DNA of 7,770 nucleotides from Clostridia bacterium (GCA_017648525.1 JAGCIP010000074.1:1-7770), one strand, 5' to 3'; shown: positions 1 to 7,421, counted from the stretch's first letter. Made by a program: numbers and translations. The notes: generated from the sequence alone by a model not told the origin.

Positions 1-34
1 CTGTCCCTATTAGTGCGTAATTTAATGTTTTCAT
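1..34 (-). CDS. Start of a probable Gfo/Idh/MocA-family oxidoreductase (partial, runs off the window)
   Basis: Only eleven codons and one base lie inside the window. They translate as MKTLNYALIGT, followed by a codon starting with G. A short polar start, a hydrophobic beta strand and then I-G-T-(G) is how Gfo/Idh/MocA dehydrogenases begin, where the next residues complete the GxGxxG dinucleotide-binding turn. The ATG at 34-32 follows an AGAAGGA ribosome binding site with an 11-base spacer. The gene lies 39 bases after the second permease on the same strand. Oxidoreductases of this family often accompany sugar importers and oxidise or epimerise the imported sugar, which fits the context. The family call rests on the start peptide and the neighbourhood only. 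Another Rossmann-fold protein, such as a different NAD-dependent dehydrogenase, is possible. Confidence 0.55.
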   Translation of the reverse strand, partial: MKTLNYALIGT

Positions 35-45
35 AATTTCTGTTT

Positions 46-52
46 TCCTTCT
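46..52 (-). promoter_or_regulatory. Ribosome binding site of the partial downstream gene
   Basis: Read on the minus strand, AGAAGGA lies 11 bases before the ATG at 34. The spacer is slightly long but usable. It is the main reason for accepting a new gene at this window edge, and no competing start codon lies between this site and the ATG. Confidence 0.6.
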
Positions 53-73
53 TTTTGATTATAAACTTTTGAA

Positions 74-991
74 CTACTCTTTAACACCACCTATCGTTAA
101 ATTACCCATCAATTTATTTCTAAATATTATAAATAGGATTATAACTGGCACTACTAATATAATGCAACTTGCAAGTTGTATAGGAAGTTCTCCTTTATCC
201 GTATTCCCAACCGGCAAAGCAACAATTCTATACAAACTGTATATAATAGTCGGGTGTGATGGAGCATAAACCATTATAGTATTAAAGTCATTCCAAAACT
301 GTATAAAGAACAACAACATTATAAGCCCGAAAGAGTTTATAACAAGAGGTATTGCAATTCTTATAAACACGTTTAATTCACTTGCCCCGTCTATATGCGC
401 CGCCTCGTAATATTCTTTTGAAACGCCCTTGAACACGGCTGAATAAACAAGGTAATACATATTTACAAAATTAAATTTTTGGCAGAATAAACCAAAGAAA
501 GTGTCGTAAATACTCAATTTGTACATCAAGTCTATCATGGAGACTGACGCACCTACTATAGGTAAAATCATTGTAATAATAACGGTTGCATCAATTATCC
601 TATTAAATCTATAACTAAATTTTGAAGTCATATACGCCATAACACATGGACAAAGAGATGCTAAAAACGAACAGCCGACCGAATATATTATCGTGTTAAG
701 AACCTGAACGCCAAAAGTAACCGTTTTTCCACTATCTATGGTCATATCAAAAAACTGCGCTGCTCTTGGGAAGTTGTTAAAAGCCCACTCCCAAGGCAAA
801 AGTTTTCTTCCTGTTAGCCAATCTTCTGGGAAACCTAAATAGTTAAGATTAAACAAGAGTTCGTCGTCGGTTTTAACCGAAGTCACAAGCCCCCAGCCGA
901 GCATAATTAAAAGAAGAACAGCGTATAAAATCAATACTAAACAAAGGGTTATTTTAATTGGAAGATTTTGTTTTTTAGTTCTACTACTCAT
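74..991 (-). CDS. Carbohydrate ABC transporter permease, MalG type (CUT1 family)
   Basis: This is one of the two membrane subunits of a sugar importer, working as a pair with the MalF-type permease encoded just before it. The 305 residues are slightly longer than a usual MalG-type subunit. Hydrophobic segments are visible at about 14-38, 97-122, 133-157, 172-190, 214-232 and 272-290, matching the six-helix plan. The cytoplasmic EAA loop that docks onto the ATPase is clear: E196-A-A, D201-G-A and I214-P215. The family's W-N-D-F motif (233-236) and the terminal G-x-L-T-x-G-x-V-K pattern (296-304) are intact. The loop between helices 1 and 2 (about 40-95) is long and would be extracytoplasmic. 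The ATG is well placed, 9 bases after AGGAGG. No ATPase gene is seen next to it. Substrate is unknown. Confidence 0.93.
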   Translation of the reverse strand: MSSRTKKQNLPIKITLCLVLILYAVLLLIMLGWGLVTSVKTDDELLFNLNYLGFPEDWLTGRKLLPWEWAFNNFPRAAQFFDMTIDSGKTVTFGVQVLNTIIYSVGCSFLASLCPCVMAYMTSKFSYRFNRIIDATVIITMILPIVGASVSMIDLMYKLSIYDTFFGLFCQKFNFVNMYYLVYSAVFKGVSKEYYEAAHIDGASELNVFIRIAIPLVINSFGLIMLLFFIQFWNDFNTIMVYAPSHPTIIYSLYRIVALPVGNTDKGELPIQLASCIILVVPVIILFIIFRNKLMGNLTIGGVKE

Positions 992-1000
992 ATTCTCAAT

Positions 1001-1006
1001 CCTCCT
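1001..1006 (-). promoter_or_regulatory. Ribosome binding site of the MalG-type permease, overlapping the upstream stop codon
   Basis: A perfect AGGAGG lies 9 bases before the ATG at 991. Its first two bases are also the last two bases of the TAG stop codon (1007-1005) of the MalF-type gene. A ribosome terminating on the first permease therefore covers the initiation site of the second. This suggests coupled translation and balanced subunit output. Confidence 0.85.
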
Positions 1007-1913
1007 AATTCAATGGGTCTAACTTATCTAATAGACGCCTTAACACTATTGTTATAGGTGCTACGATAATGGTAAAACATAGCCCAACAGTTGCAATAAA
1101 CGGATATCTAGATTCGTTGCCGATATTCATTCTAGTTTCTCTCATTAACCAGTATCCCAATGTCTGTGGCGACGAAGGCGCCCCTTCTCCAAAGAAACTA
1201 TACAGCCCCATATCCGCAGCAAAAATACCAGTAAGCCCCACGACAACAAAGGTGCTTATAGTTGAGAATATGCACGGCAAGGTAATAGACCATAGCTCAC
1301 GCATAAAAGATGCCCCGTCAAGTTCAGATGCTTCTGTTATGGCAGGATTTATTTTATTCATTGCACCCAAGTACATCATTACTTGTGTTCCGTAACCAAA
1401 AAACAAGTTATAAAACAAAATCACACCAAAAGTTAAATCTGAATCGAAAAAGGAGTTTACTATTATGCCCATATCCGCTAATATCATTTTTAGTGCGTTA
1501 GAAACAGTTTGTTTATAAATGGTCGCCATTGCAATCCCCGGAATGATATTTGGCAAAAATAAAATAATCTTAAACAAACCGCTGAACAATTGCTTTTTAT
1601 ATATATAGTAAGAAAAAAGCACTGCAAACCCTGTGTGAAACGCCATACTTAAACCATAAAACACGAGTGAGTTTTTAAATTGAACTCCGTGTTGAGCAGA
1701 TACTGGTGAATTGAAAAATTCAATAAAAGCCTTCTTAAAGTTTTCAAATCCCGCAAAAGTTTGCATTCCGCCTTCGTAATTTGTAAAAGCAAGAATAAAC
1801 GAGTTGAAATTTACATAAACGTAAAAAATTAAAAACTGAAGTATCGGCAAAGCAACCATGGCACAATAAAACGCTAGCTTTTTGTCAAATACTTTTTTCT
1901 TAACTGTAGACAT
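1005..1913 (-). CDS. Carbohydrate ABC transporter permease, MalF type (CUT1 family)
   Basis: This is the first membrane subunit of the sugar importer and forms the translocation channel with the MalG-type protein. The 302 residues are typical for the short MalF-like permeases of Gram-positive bacteria, without the extra N-terminal helices of E. coli MalF. Hydrophobic segments appear at about 14-44, 82-103, 113-133, 160-184, 213-233 and 270-292. The EAA loop is present as E194-A-S, D199-G-A and I210-x-L-P213. The G200 glycine is conserved, and the third EAA residue is serine, a common substitution. The start at 1913 follows AGGAG with a 6-base spacer, and the gene begins 17 bases after the binding-protein stop. 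The next gene starts 13 bases after this one ends. Substrate specificity cannot be read from permease sequence. Confidence 0.93.
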   Translation of the reverse strand: MSTVKKKVFDKKLAFYCAMVALPILQFLIFYVYVNFNSFILAFTNYEGGMQTFAGFENFKKAFIEFFNSPVSAQHGVQFKNSLVFYGLSMAFHTGFAVLFSYYIYKKQLFSGLFKIILFLPNIIPGIAMATIYKQTVSNALKMILADMGIIVNSFFDSDLTFGVILFYNLFFGYGTQVMMYLGAMNKINPAITEASELDGASFMRELWSITLPCIFSTISTFVVVGLTGIFAADMGLYSFFGEGAPSSPQTLGYWLMRETRMNIGNESRYPFIATVGLCFTIIVAPITIVLRRLLDKLDPLN

Positions 1914-1919
1914 GACCTT

Positions 1920-1924
1920 CTCCT
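1920..1924 (-). promoter_or_regulatory. Ribosome binding site of the MalF-type permease
   Basis: AGGAG, continuing as AGGAGAAGG on the minus strand, ends 6 bases before the ATG at 1913. It fixes the start of the permease and lies in the 17-base gap after the binding-protein gene. Confidence 0.8.
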
Positions 1925-1930
1925 AAAAAA

Positions 1931-3685
1931 TTATTTCCCCGTGTAGTAAGTCGTATTCCAAGTACCTTTAATAGTGGTTACCATTCCTTCAAAATAAGTT
2001 TTAGCAGTTGCATTTCCGTTATAAAACTGCTTTTGTGGAATTGACACGTTTGCACCGTTGATATTGCTGTCGAACGCATACCCCGAAGTCTTAAACGTAA
2101 ATCTTGGAACGTTGTTTAAGAAAATTTTACTCGTTGACATTGGGGTTACGTAAGTGTCGTTAGAAAGAGCCGTTTTGTAAGTATCCCACAACGATTGCTC
2201 AAAATTGTCCATTGCATTATATTGGTCTTTGCTTATATCGTACTTAACAGCCATAGGTATTCCAGTACTTACGGTAACTGTTGCAAGATTTTCTTTTTCA
2301 TAGAAAAATTTAACAAAAGCCTTTGCTAATTTTTCAAGTTCTTCGTTACCTTTTATATTGTTGTTTACACCAAGATAATAATAGAATGCGTCAGCCGCAC
2401 AACTTACCGTTCCTTGATTTTCGTTAACCGTTCCATATTCTTTTGCAGGCATTGGCATATATCTAAAATTGATATTTTTGCCTAATTCACCATAAGAGTT
2501 AGCGGCATCTTGAATATCTTTAGACGCTTCGTTATACCAGTATGCGCCTTCAATCAAGCAAGCGATATCCTTAACTCTGTCATTAAGCGTGCTATTGATA
2601 TAAAGTTTTTGCGCCGCCGTGTTAGAAAGGCCCAAGTCAACACTTCTTGGATCGTAATAAGAGGGAACGTCTTTCCCTTTATTCTCAAAAAGATGTTCCA
2701 TAAATCTCAACGCTAAGTAATCGGGATACATTTGTCTAACTTTGTATCCAACGTCTGGGGTAATTTTACCATTAGTTATAACAGGCTCGTCACCATTGAA
2801 ACTTTCAACTAAGCGCACGTTGTTGTTTCCACTGTCAAAATTAAATCTAGTTAAAAATTCAGCCTTTGTAGAAGTCGCTGAAATAAGCGCTTGATAAACG
2901 TAGTTGGTGTAATGCGATGCATCTCCCGACCAAATTATTGGAGTAATATCTTTACCTGGTGTGAGCATGTAATCAAACAAATAGAAAAACTCTTCATAAC
3001 TTGAAGGCAATCCGTCGTCACCTAAACCGTTTTCATAAATACCGTTAGGTCCACAAGATTTAGTTTGCCCTAAATATTGAACAAAGCCCCTACCCGTATA
3101 TTCCTTACCCGTATAAGAAGAAGTTTCAGAAGGATAATAACCATCTTCATCTGCAAAGAACAAGAACTTATCTTCAAACAATTGTGCGTTATAAGTTATT
3201 CCGGACATACCTGCAAAGGTAGGTAATGAATAATACTTTCCGTCAACTGCTGTTAAACTTGCTTTTTGGTCGTCATACAATTTGCTCTCTATCGTTCCAG
3301 TACCATCTGCTAAATCTTCTTTAACTATAGAAGATAAATCGTAAAGCAAATTATTGTCGGTATACTGCGAATAATAGAGCGCTTCCATAATGTAAACTTG
3401 GGTGGATTTATCGTTTTTAATTTTACCTAGCATAGTACTTCCACCGATATCAGGAGACGAACGTATATCTAAAACAACACCCGTTTTACCTTCCGCAAAC
3501 GACTCGTTTTTATACCTACTTTCAAACTCGATTTTCAAATCGTTAAGATATTTGTCACCGAATCCGCCTTCATATGTCCTTACGTACAAATACGATATGT
3601 CTGACCTTTGTTCCGGTGCACATCCGTAAAAGCAAGTAAAAGACAACAATCCTACTAACAAAATTGAAATAAACCTCTTTTTCAT
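1931..3685 (-). CDS. Extracellular solute-binding lipoprotein of the sugar ABC importer
   Basis: This lipoprotein should capture the sugar outside the membrane and deliver it to the two permeases encoded immediately downstream. A type II signal peptide covers residues 1-21: a KKR start, a hydrophobic core, then F-Y-G-C with the lipidated cysteine at C22. Phenylalanine at -3 of the lipobox is unusual but tolerated. The mature part has features of family 1 binding proteins: an early beta strand at 31-36, the D-G-K-Y-Y-S-L-P strand (148-155) followed by S-G-I-T-Y-N (161-166), P-S-S-Y-E-E-F (227-233) and I-E-G-A-Y-W (378-383). At 584 residues it is longer than the usual 400-450, with an aspartate/glycine-rich insert at 175-226 and an aromatic/Asn-rich C-terminal tail after about 500. 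The ATG follows GGAGG by 6 bases. Ligand unknown; an oligosaccharide is most likely from the CUT1 context. Confidence 0.92.
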   Translation of the reverse strand: MKKRFISILLVGLLSFTCFYGCAPEQRSDISYLYVRTYEGGFGDKYLNDLKIEFESRYKNESFAEGKTGVVLDIRSSPDIGGSTMLGKIKNDKSTQVYIMEALYYSQYTDNNLLYDLSSIVKEDLADGTGTIESKLYDDQKASLTAVDGKYYSLPTFAGMSGITYNAQLFEDKFLFFADEDGYYPSETSSYTGKEYTGRGFVQYLGQTKSCGPNGIYENGLGDDGLPSSYEEFFYLFDYMLTPGKDITPIIWSGDASHYTNYVYQALISATSTKAEFLTRFNFDSGNNNVRLVESFNGDEPVITNGKITPDVGYKVRQMYPDYLALRFMEHLFENKGKDVPSYYDPRSVDLGLSNTAAQKLYINSTLNDRVKDIACLIEGAYWYNEASKDIQDAANSYGELGKNINFRYMPMPAKEYGTVNENQGTVSCAADAFYYYLGVNNNIKGNEELEKLAKAFVKFFYEKENLATVTVSTGIPMAVKYDISKDQYNAMDNFEQSLWDTYKTALSNDTYVTPMSTSKIFLNNVPRFTFKTSGYAFDSNINGANVSIPQKQFYNGNATAKTYFEGMVTTIKGTWNTTYYTGK

Positions 3686-3691
3686 GTTTCT

Positions 3692-3696
3692 CCTCC
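3692..3696 (-). promoter_or_regulatory. Ribosome binding site of the solute-binding protein
   Basis: GGAGG (extended GGAGGAG) stands 6 bases before the ATG at 3685, in the 17-base gap after the giant lipoprotein. It is one of the strongest sites in the window. This contrasts with the giant lipoprotein's own start, where no such site is seen. Confidence 0.85.
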
Positions 3697-3702
3697 ATTA
3701 AT

Positions 3703-6700
3703 CTAATTTATTTCTATTTGAGCGAAACTTAATTTTGTTCCGTCTACCAACCAATATTTACTAAATCCATTACTCGCCGTAAATTCACTTCCATGTGCAG
3801 AAAGTAGTGCGCTAGCGGATACAAATGGCGTTCTCGTATCTTCGTTAGAAGCCGTTAGCTTATAAGTATATCCAGATGCGATAGCAAAAGTATTAACGAC
3901 GTTTGCCTTATATTTCGGGTCTGGATTATCCAACATAATTAACTTTGCCGAAGAAATATTATAGTCAAAATCAACGTTAAATACACAGTTTCTAACGTAA
4001 CCGTAGCCGTCTTTACCGTGAACCTTACCCCAACCTAAATTAATTAAGAAGTTTGTGAAGTTAGACTGAGCAAGGCTTGCTTGCACGTATACGTTTTCAA
4101 TTGTACCCGATAAATACGTGGTTAATCCGTAAGAGTTCCAAGTTAATTGTCCGTTGGTAAAAGCAACGTTCTTAATCGTTCCCGAAACGTAACCAAACAA
4201 GCCGTAATTGTGAGCGTCTCCGTTAAATCTAAACTTATCAATCTTATGCCCTAAACCATCAAAAACGCCCTTAAAATAATGACCAGCCGTCTTGCCGACT
4301 TCACTATAATCCATATTGATGTCTTGGTTAAGTATTACGTACCAACCATCAGATGATACGTTGTTATTATACGACGCTATAAAGTTAGTAAACTCGGTTT
4401 TATTCGATATCGTGTAAGTTACAAACACAAACGGCAACTTAACCGTATTTTCTTGGTCGCCGAATACTATCGTGTTTTCTTCACCCAAAACGTAATCGGT
4501 CGAATTTAGCAAAATCGTGTCGTCAGCCTTAACAACTGCCCCGTTAACAACTACTCTTTCGGGATTTTTTCCGCCAAGCATTTCTTTTAGGTTGACTTCT
4601 ACAACCTTACTCGTTGCCGTTTGACCTATCCCAGCAAGCGCATAATATTCTGTGTCTTTAACTGTTTCAGGCTCAAATTCGACAATTGAATTTTCACCGA
4701 AGAAGAAACCGAAATTATTTTCTACCCAATATTTGCTAAAACCGTTATCGACAGTAAAATTTTCCTTCTCCGCAGTATAAAAACTTTCCGCCGTGACATA
4801 AACCGGTCTGCTTTCATCCATTCTATTAGAGAAGTTTTCAACGTTTCCGATAGCGTAACAATTTTCAATAACGCCCGAATTAGACAAATATCCATAAGCG
4901 ACCGAATTTTCCCCGTTTCTAGTTACGTTAACCACGCAATTTTGCACCTTTCCTGAGTTTACACTCAACGCACCGTTGGTTTCAATCGTATCGGTCAAGT
5001 CTCCTTGTATATAAACGTTTCTAACCGTACCTTGGATACCCCAAGCAAACGGCCAACCTACCGAACAGCGAATATTTATTATTGCTAAATTCTCAACAGT
5101 ACCTAAAACGTTACCGAATATTCCACCCTGTTTTGAATCGGTGCTAGAATTCCAATATCCAACGGACGCATTTTTCAACGAATGCCCCAAACCATTAAAC
5201 GTACCTGCAAATCTATCTGCCGACGATTTAGTAATCAATTTTTTATTAACGGCCGATAAATCTATATCGCAAGTTAAAATAGCGTAATAGTTTTCACTAT
5301 CATTTGTATCTTCGTCAACGTTGCCGTTGTAACTTGCCAAAAAGTTTACAAACTGCTCTGCCGTTGAAATTTGATGCGACGCCTTTACAAATGGTTGCCT
5401 AATTACTTCCCCGTTACAGAAAATAATAATTTCGTTGTTACCCGCAACGTATTCGTCTGCAACGATAGTTAAATCTTGTCCATCGGCGGGAACTTCCGTC
5501 AATTTGCCGTTTATATAAATTTTATCAGGTTTCCCATTTGCGATATCGTAAACGTCTAAATCAAAATCCACACCCTTATAAATAACTTCCAAAGTTTCTT
5601 CAGGTTGCTTTGTTATATACGCTTTTCCGTTAAAATACGCACCGTATTCATCAGTATCCCAAAGAAAATTAAATCCATTATCCACGCTGATTTTATCAAT
5701 TCCACTAACAATAAAATCTTCAGCCGTATCAAAGATAGTTTCTAGGTCGGCAGGGTCGTTAGAAAAAGACTTTGAGTTGCCTAACGCTATAACGTTTTTA
5801 ACGTAACCCGTTCCTAAAGCTTCACGCCTCAATACGAAACCTTCCGAGCCAACGTGCGTTACGTCGAATACCGAATTCTCAATTAACGCTATGTTACTGA
5901 AATTCAAAACTCCACTAGCGTTAGAACTTAAATAAGAACCTTTAAGATAAACGTTACTGATTTTTCCAGACACGTATCCTGATAAAAGATATCCGTTGTC
6001 GGCTACTACGTTATATATAGAAACGTTCTTTATTTCTCTGCTAACTAAACCGAAAATTCCATAATCTTTTGTTTTAACGTTGGAAATCTCATACCCGGCA
6101 CCGTCAAATATGCCATGAAAAGAATCTTCCCACGTTTTATAAACGGTTGCACCTTTTAAGTCGATATCGTTTGCTAAAACAACGTACCAATGATTAGTAT
6201 CAACGTTCTTACCTTTGCCGTAAGAATTTGAAAACTCTATAAAGTCTTCTTTGGTTTCTAAAATGTGTGTACCGAAATAAACATCTACCAAATAAGTGTA
6301 TAAATCAGTTTCAATCCTGATTTCCGTCTTTCCCCTTGGTTTAATAATATTAGCCGTATTTATACTCACTTTTCCATCTTCAAAAACTGAATAATCGGTA
6401 TAGTTGCTATCGCCGTTCCTAACTGCACAACCTTCACCTAAAAGTCCGTCCACTGTCAACGGATATTCGCTACCGCCAACTTTCGCGCTGTACGCTTTAT
6501 TCATTTTTATCTCTGGTGCTAAGACGTTTATGCTAATAGGCAGTGAAGTGTAAATCTCGTTCCCGTTATTAACTACTGCATAAACTTGTGTTTGTCCTTT
6601 AGAAAGTGCGGTAAAGACGTTTCCATTGAGCTCTAATCTTTCACTATCAAAGTTATAAGAAATTTTACTTGACTCAACCGCAAGTCCGTCAACGGTTGCC

Positions 6701-7419
6701 GAACAGGAAATCTCAAAAGTATTTTCATACGTTTTACCGTCTATTGCGTTTGCAACCGTATAGACGGTATCTTTCGAGACCGAAACTTGCATGGAAACGT
6801 TGCTAGAAACCGTAATTTCTATATTCTCGGTCAAATATTTAACGTCGTATCCTCTCCAGCTTGCTTGAACCGTTATAAAACAAGAGCCTTTCTTAAACGC
6901 AGTAACAACTCCATTTTCATCTACAGACGCAACCGTAGGTTCTGAACTCAAGTAAGAAAAAGAAGCGTCGTCGTATAAATTATTGTTAAAATTAACCGTT
7001 GTTTCAAGCGCAAACGTTTGGTCTTTTAACAAATAGAGATTTTTATCTAAAAGGTTAAAGATTAAATAAGGAACGTCCCCTTGATTTTCAACTATAACTA
7101 TACACTCGGCACTCTTTTTCGTTGAACTTGCCGTAATTTTTGCCGTGCCGTAATTTTTCGCATAAACCCTTCCTGTTTCTGACACCGAAATAACATTTTC
7201 GTCCGACGAAGTAAAAACCACGTTTGAATAACCGTCTACTACTAAATCAAAACTTTCAAAAAGCGAAAGAGTATACTTGGTATAATTCAATTTAAAGGCT
7301 TTATCTCTTTCGTATAATTCTTCGCCATTGCCATTACAATTACAAGCGCCAAGCAAAAAGCACGCAGAAGAACAAACGAGAAGTAATATTATCATCAATT
7401 TTCTAAAAGTGTTTTTCAT
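3703..7419 (-). CDS. Giant surface lipoprotein: Ig-like (Big_2-type) domains plus three GLUG-like beta-helix repeats
   Basis: This 1238-residue protein has a lipoprotein signal peptide (basic K2, R6, K7; hydrophobic 8-23; lipobox L-G-A-C, lipidated C26), so it should be tethered outside the membrane. Three Ig-like segments follow at about 44-111, 118-205 and 209-300. The first two carry the Big_2 pattern S-S-x-x-x-V-x-S-V followed by G-x-V and a G-T/S-x-x-I-T turn. From about 302 to 1235 come three units of about 300 residues. Each has a beta linker, then a beta-helix-like segment with F-x-G-x-F-D/N-G-x-G, G-L/I-F-G and N-V-Y motifs resembling GLUG repeats, closing on N-G-F-x-x-x-W. I see no HExxH, LPxTG or SLH motif and no glycosidase signature. 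A binding or adhesive role beside the sugar importer is inferred. The start is 2 bases after the aminotransferase stop and lacks a clear ribosome binding site; the basic signal-peptide head supports M1. Confidence 0.88.
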   Translation of the reverse strand: MKNTFRKLMIILLLVCSSACFLLGACNCNGNGEELYERDKAFKLNYTKYTLSLFESFDLVVDGYSNVVFTSSDENVISVSETGRVYAKNYGTAKITASSTKKSAECIVIVENQGDVPYLIFNLLDKNLYLLKDQTFALETTVNFNNNLYDDASFSYLSSEPTVASVDENGVVTAFKKGSCFITVQASWRGYDVKYLTENIEITVSSNVSMQVSVSKDTVYTVANAIDGKTYENTFEISCSATVDGLAVESSKISYNFDSERLELNGNVFTALSKGQTQVYAVVNNGNEIYTSLPISINVLAPEIKMNKAYSAKVGGSEYPLTVDGLLGEGCAVRNGDSNYTDYSVFEDGKVSINTANIIKPRGKTEIRIETDLYTYLVDVYFGTHILETKEDFIEFSNSYGKGKNVDTNHWYVVLANDIDLKGATVYKTWEDSFHGIFDGAGYEISNVKTKDYGIFGLVSREIKNVSIYNVVADNGYLLSGYVSGKISNVYLKGSYLSSNASGVLNFSNIALIENSVFDVTHVGSEGFVLRREALGTGYVKNVIALGNSKSFSNDPADLETIFDTAEDFIVSGIDKISVDNGFNFLWDTDEYGAYFNGKAYITKQPEETLEVIYKGVDFDLDVYDIANGKPDKIYINGKLTEVPADGQDLTIVADEYVAGNNEIIIFCNGEVIRQPFVKASHQISTAEQFVNFLASYNGNVDEDTNDSENYYAILTCDIDLSAVNKKLITKSSADRFAGTFNGLGHSLKNASVGYWNSSTDSKQGGIFGNVLGTVENLAIINIRCSVGWPFAWGIQGTVRNVYIQGDLTDTIETNGALSVNSGKVQNCVVNVTRNGENSVAYGYLSNSGVIENCYAIGNVENFSNRMDESRPVYVTAESFYTAEKENFTVDNGFSKYWVENNFGFFFGENSIVEFEPETVKDTEYYALAGIGQTATSKVVEVNLKEMLGGKNPERVVVNGAVVKADDTILLNSTDYVLGEENTIVFGDQENTVKLPFVFVTYTISNKTEFTNFIASYNNNVSSDGWYVILNQDINMDYSEVGKTAGHYFKGVFDGLGHKIDKFRFNGDAHNYGLFGYVSGTIKNVAFTNGQLTWNSYGLTTYLSGTIENVYVQASLAQSNFTNFLINLGWGKVHGKDGYGYVRNCVFNVDFDYNISSAKLIMLDNPDPKYKANVVNTFAIASGYTYKLTASNEDTRTPFVSASALLSAHGSEFTASNGFSKYWLVDGTKLSFAQIEIN
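3715..4674 (-). repeat. Tandem protein repeat unit 3 of the giant lipoprotein (residues 916-1235)
   Basis: The linker (916-1000) repeats V-N-G (958-960), Y-V-L-G-E-E-N (976-982) and P-F-V (996-998) from unit 2. The beta-helix-like part (1001-1235) shows Q-D-I-N-M (1032-1036), F-D-G-L-G-H (1053-1058), G-L-F-G (1073-1076), E-N-V-Y-V (1108-1112) and S-N-G-F-S-K-Y-W (1216-1223). The protein ends a few residues later with no cell-wall anchor. Confidence 0.75.
4675..5610 (-). repeat. Tandem protein repeat unit 2 of the giant lipoprotein (residues 604-915)
   Basis: The linker (604-680) carries I-N-G-K (636-639), Y-V-A-G-N-N (657-662) and P-F-V (676-678). The beta-helix-like part (681-915) shows C-D-I-D-L (717-721), F-N-G-L-G-H (741-746), G-I-F-G (766-769), R-N-V-Y-I (800-804), E-N-C-Y (852-855) and D-N-G-F-S-K-Y-W (891-898). 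It is the copy closest to unit 3, and the only one with several cysteines (668, 717, 785, 828, 854). Confidence 0.75.
5611..6516 (-). repeat. Tandem protein repeat unit 1 of the giant lipoprotein (residues 302-603)
   Basis: This unit has a divergent linker (302-384) followed by a beta-helix-like segment (385-603). Landmarks are D418-I-D-L, F437-D-F439-free G-I-F-D-G-A-G (436-442), G-I-F-G (454-457), S-N-V-Y-L (488-492) and the closing D-N-G-F with W587. It contains no cysteine in the beta-helix part. Its match to the other two units is seen in the protein only; the DNA has drifted too far for an obvious nucleotide repeat. Confidence 0.7.
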
Positions 7420-7421
7420 AA

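Larger units (their letters stand above)
1..7419 (-). other. Probable operon: giant lipoprotein, binding protein, two permeases, oxidoreductase
   Basis: Five genes run in one direction with gaps of 17, 17, 13 and 39 bases. I found no inverted repeat followed by a T-run in any gap, nor any gap large enough for a separate promoter and operator. Whether the aminotransferase belongs to the same transcript is open: only 2 bases separate it from the giant lipoprotein, but its base composition differs. No transcription regulator or ATPase gene lies in the window. Confidence 0.7.

Noticed and set aside
35..73. Possible terminator between the second permease and the next gene
   Set aside because: The 39 bases contain no inverted repeat with a following T-run; the stretch is A-rich and holds a ribosome binding site instead.
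1069..1395. A 108-codon plus-strand open frame inside the MalF-type permease
   Set aside because: It is antisense to a well-conserved permease with an intact EAA loop and has no ribosome binding site or recognisable protein features.
3703..7419. A peptidase or glycoside hydrolase role for the giant lipoprotein, since GLUG motifs occur in M26 IgA peptidases
   Set aside because: No HExxH zinc motif or recognisable hydrolase signature is visible anywhere in the protein, so only a binding or structural role is suggested.
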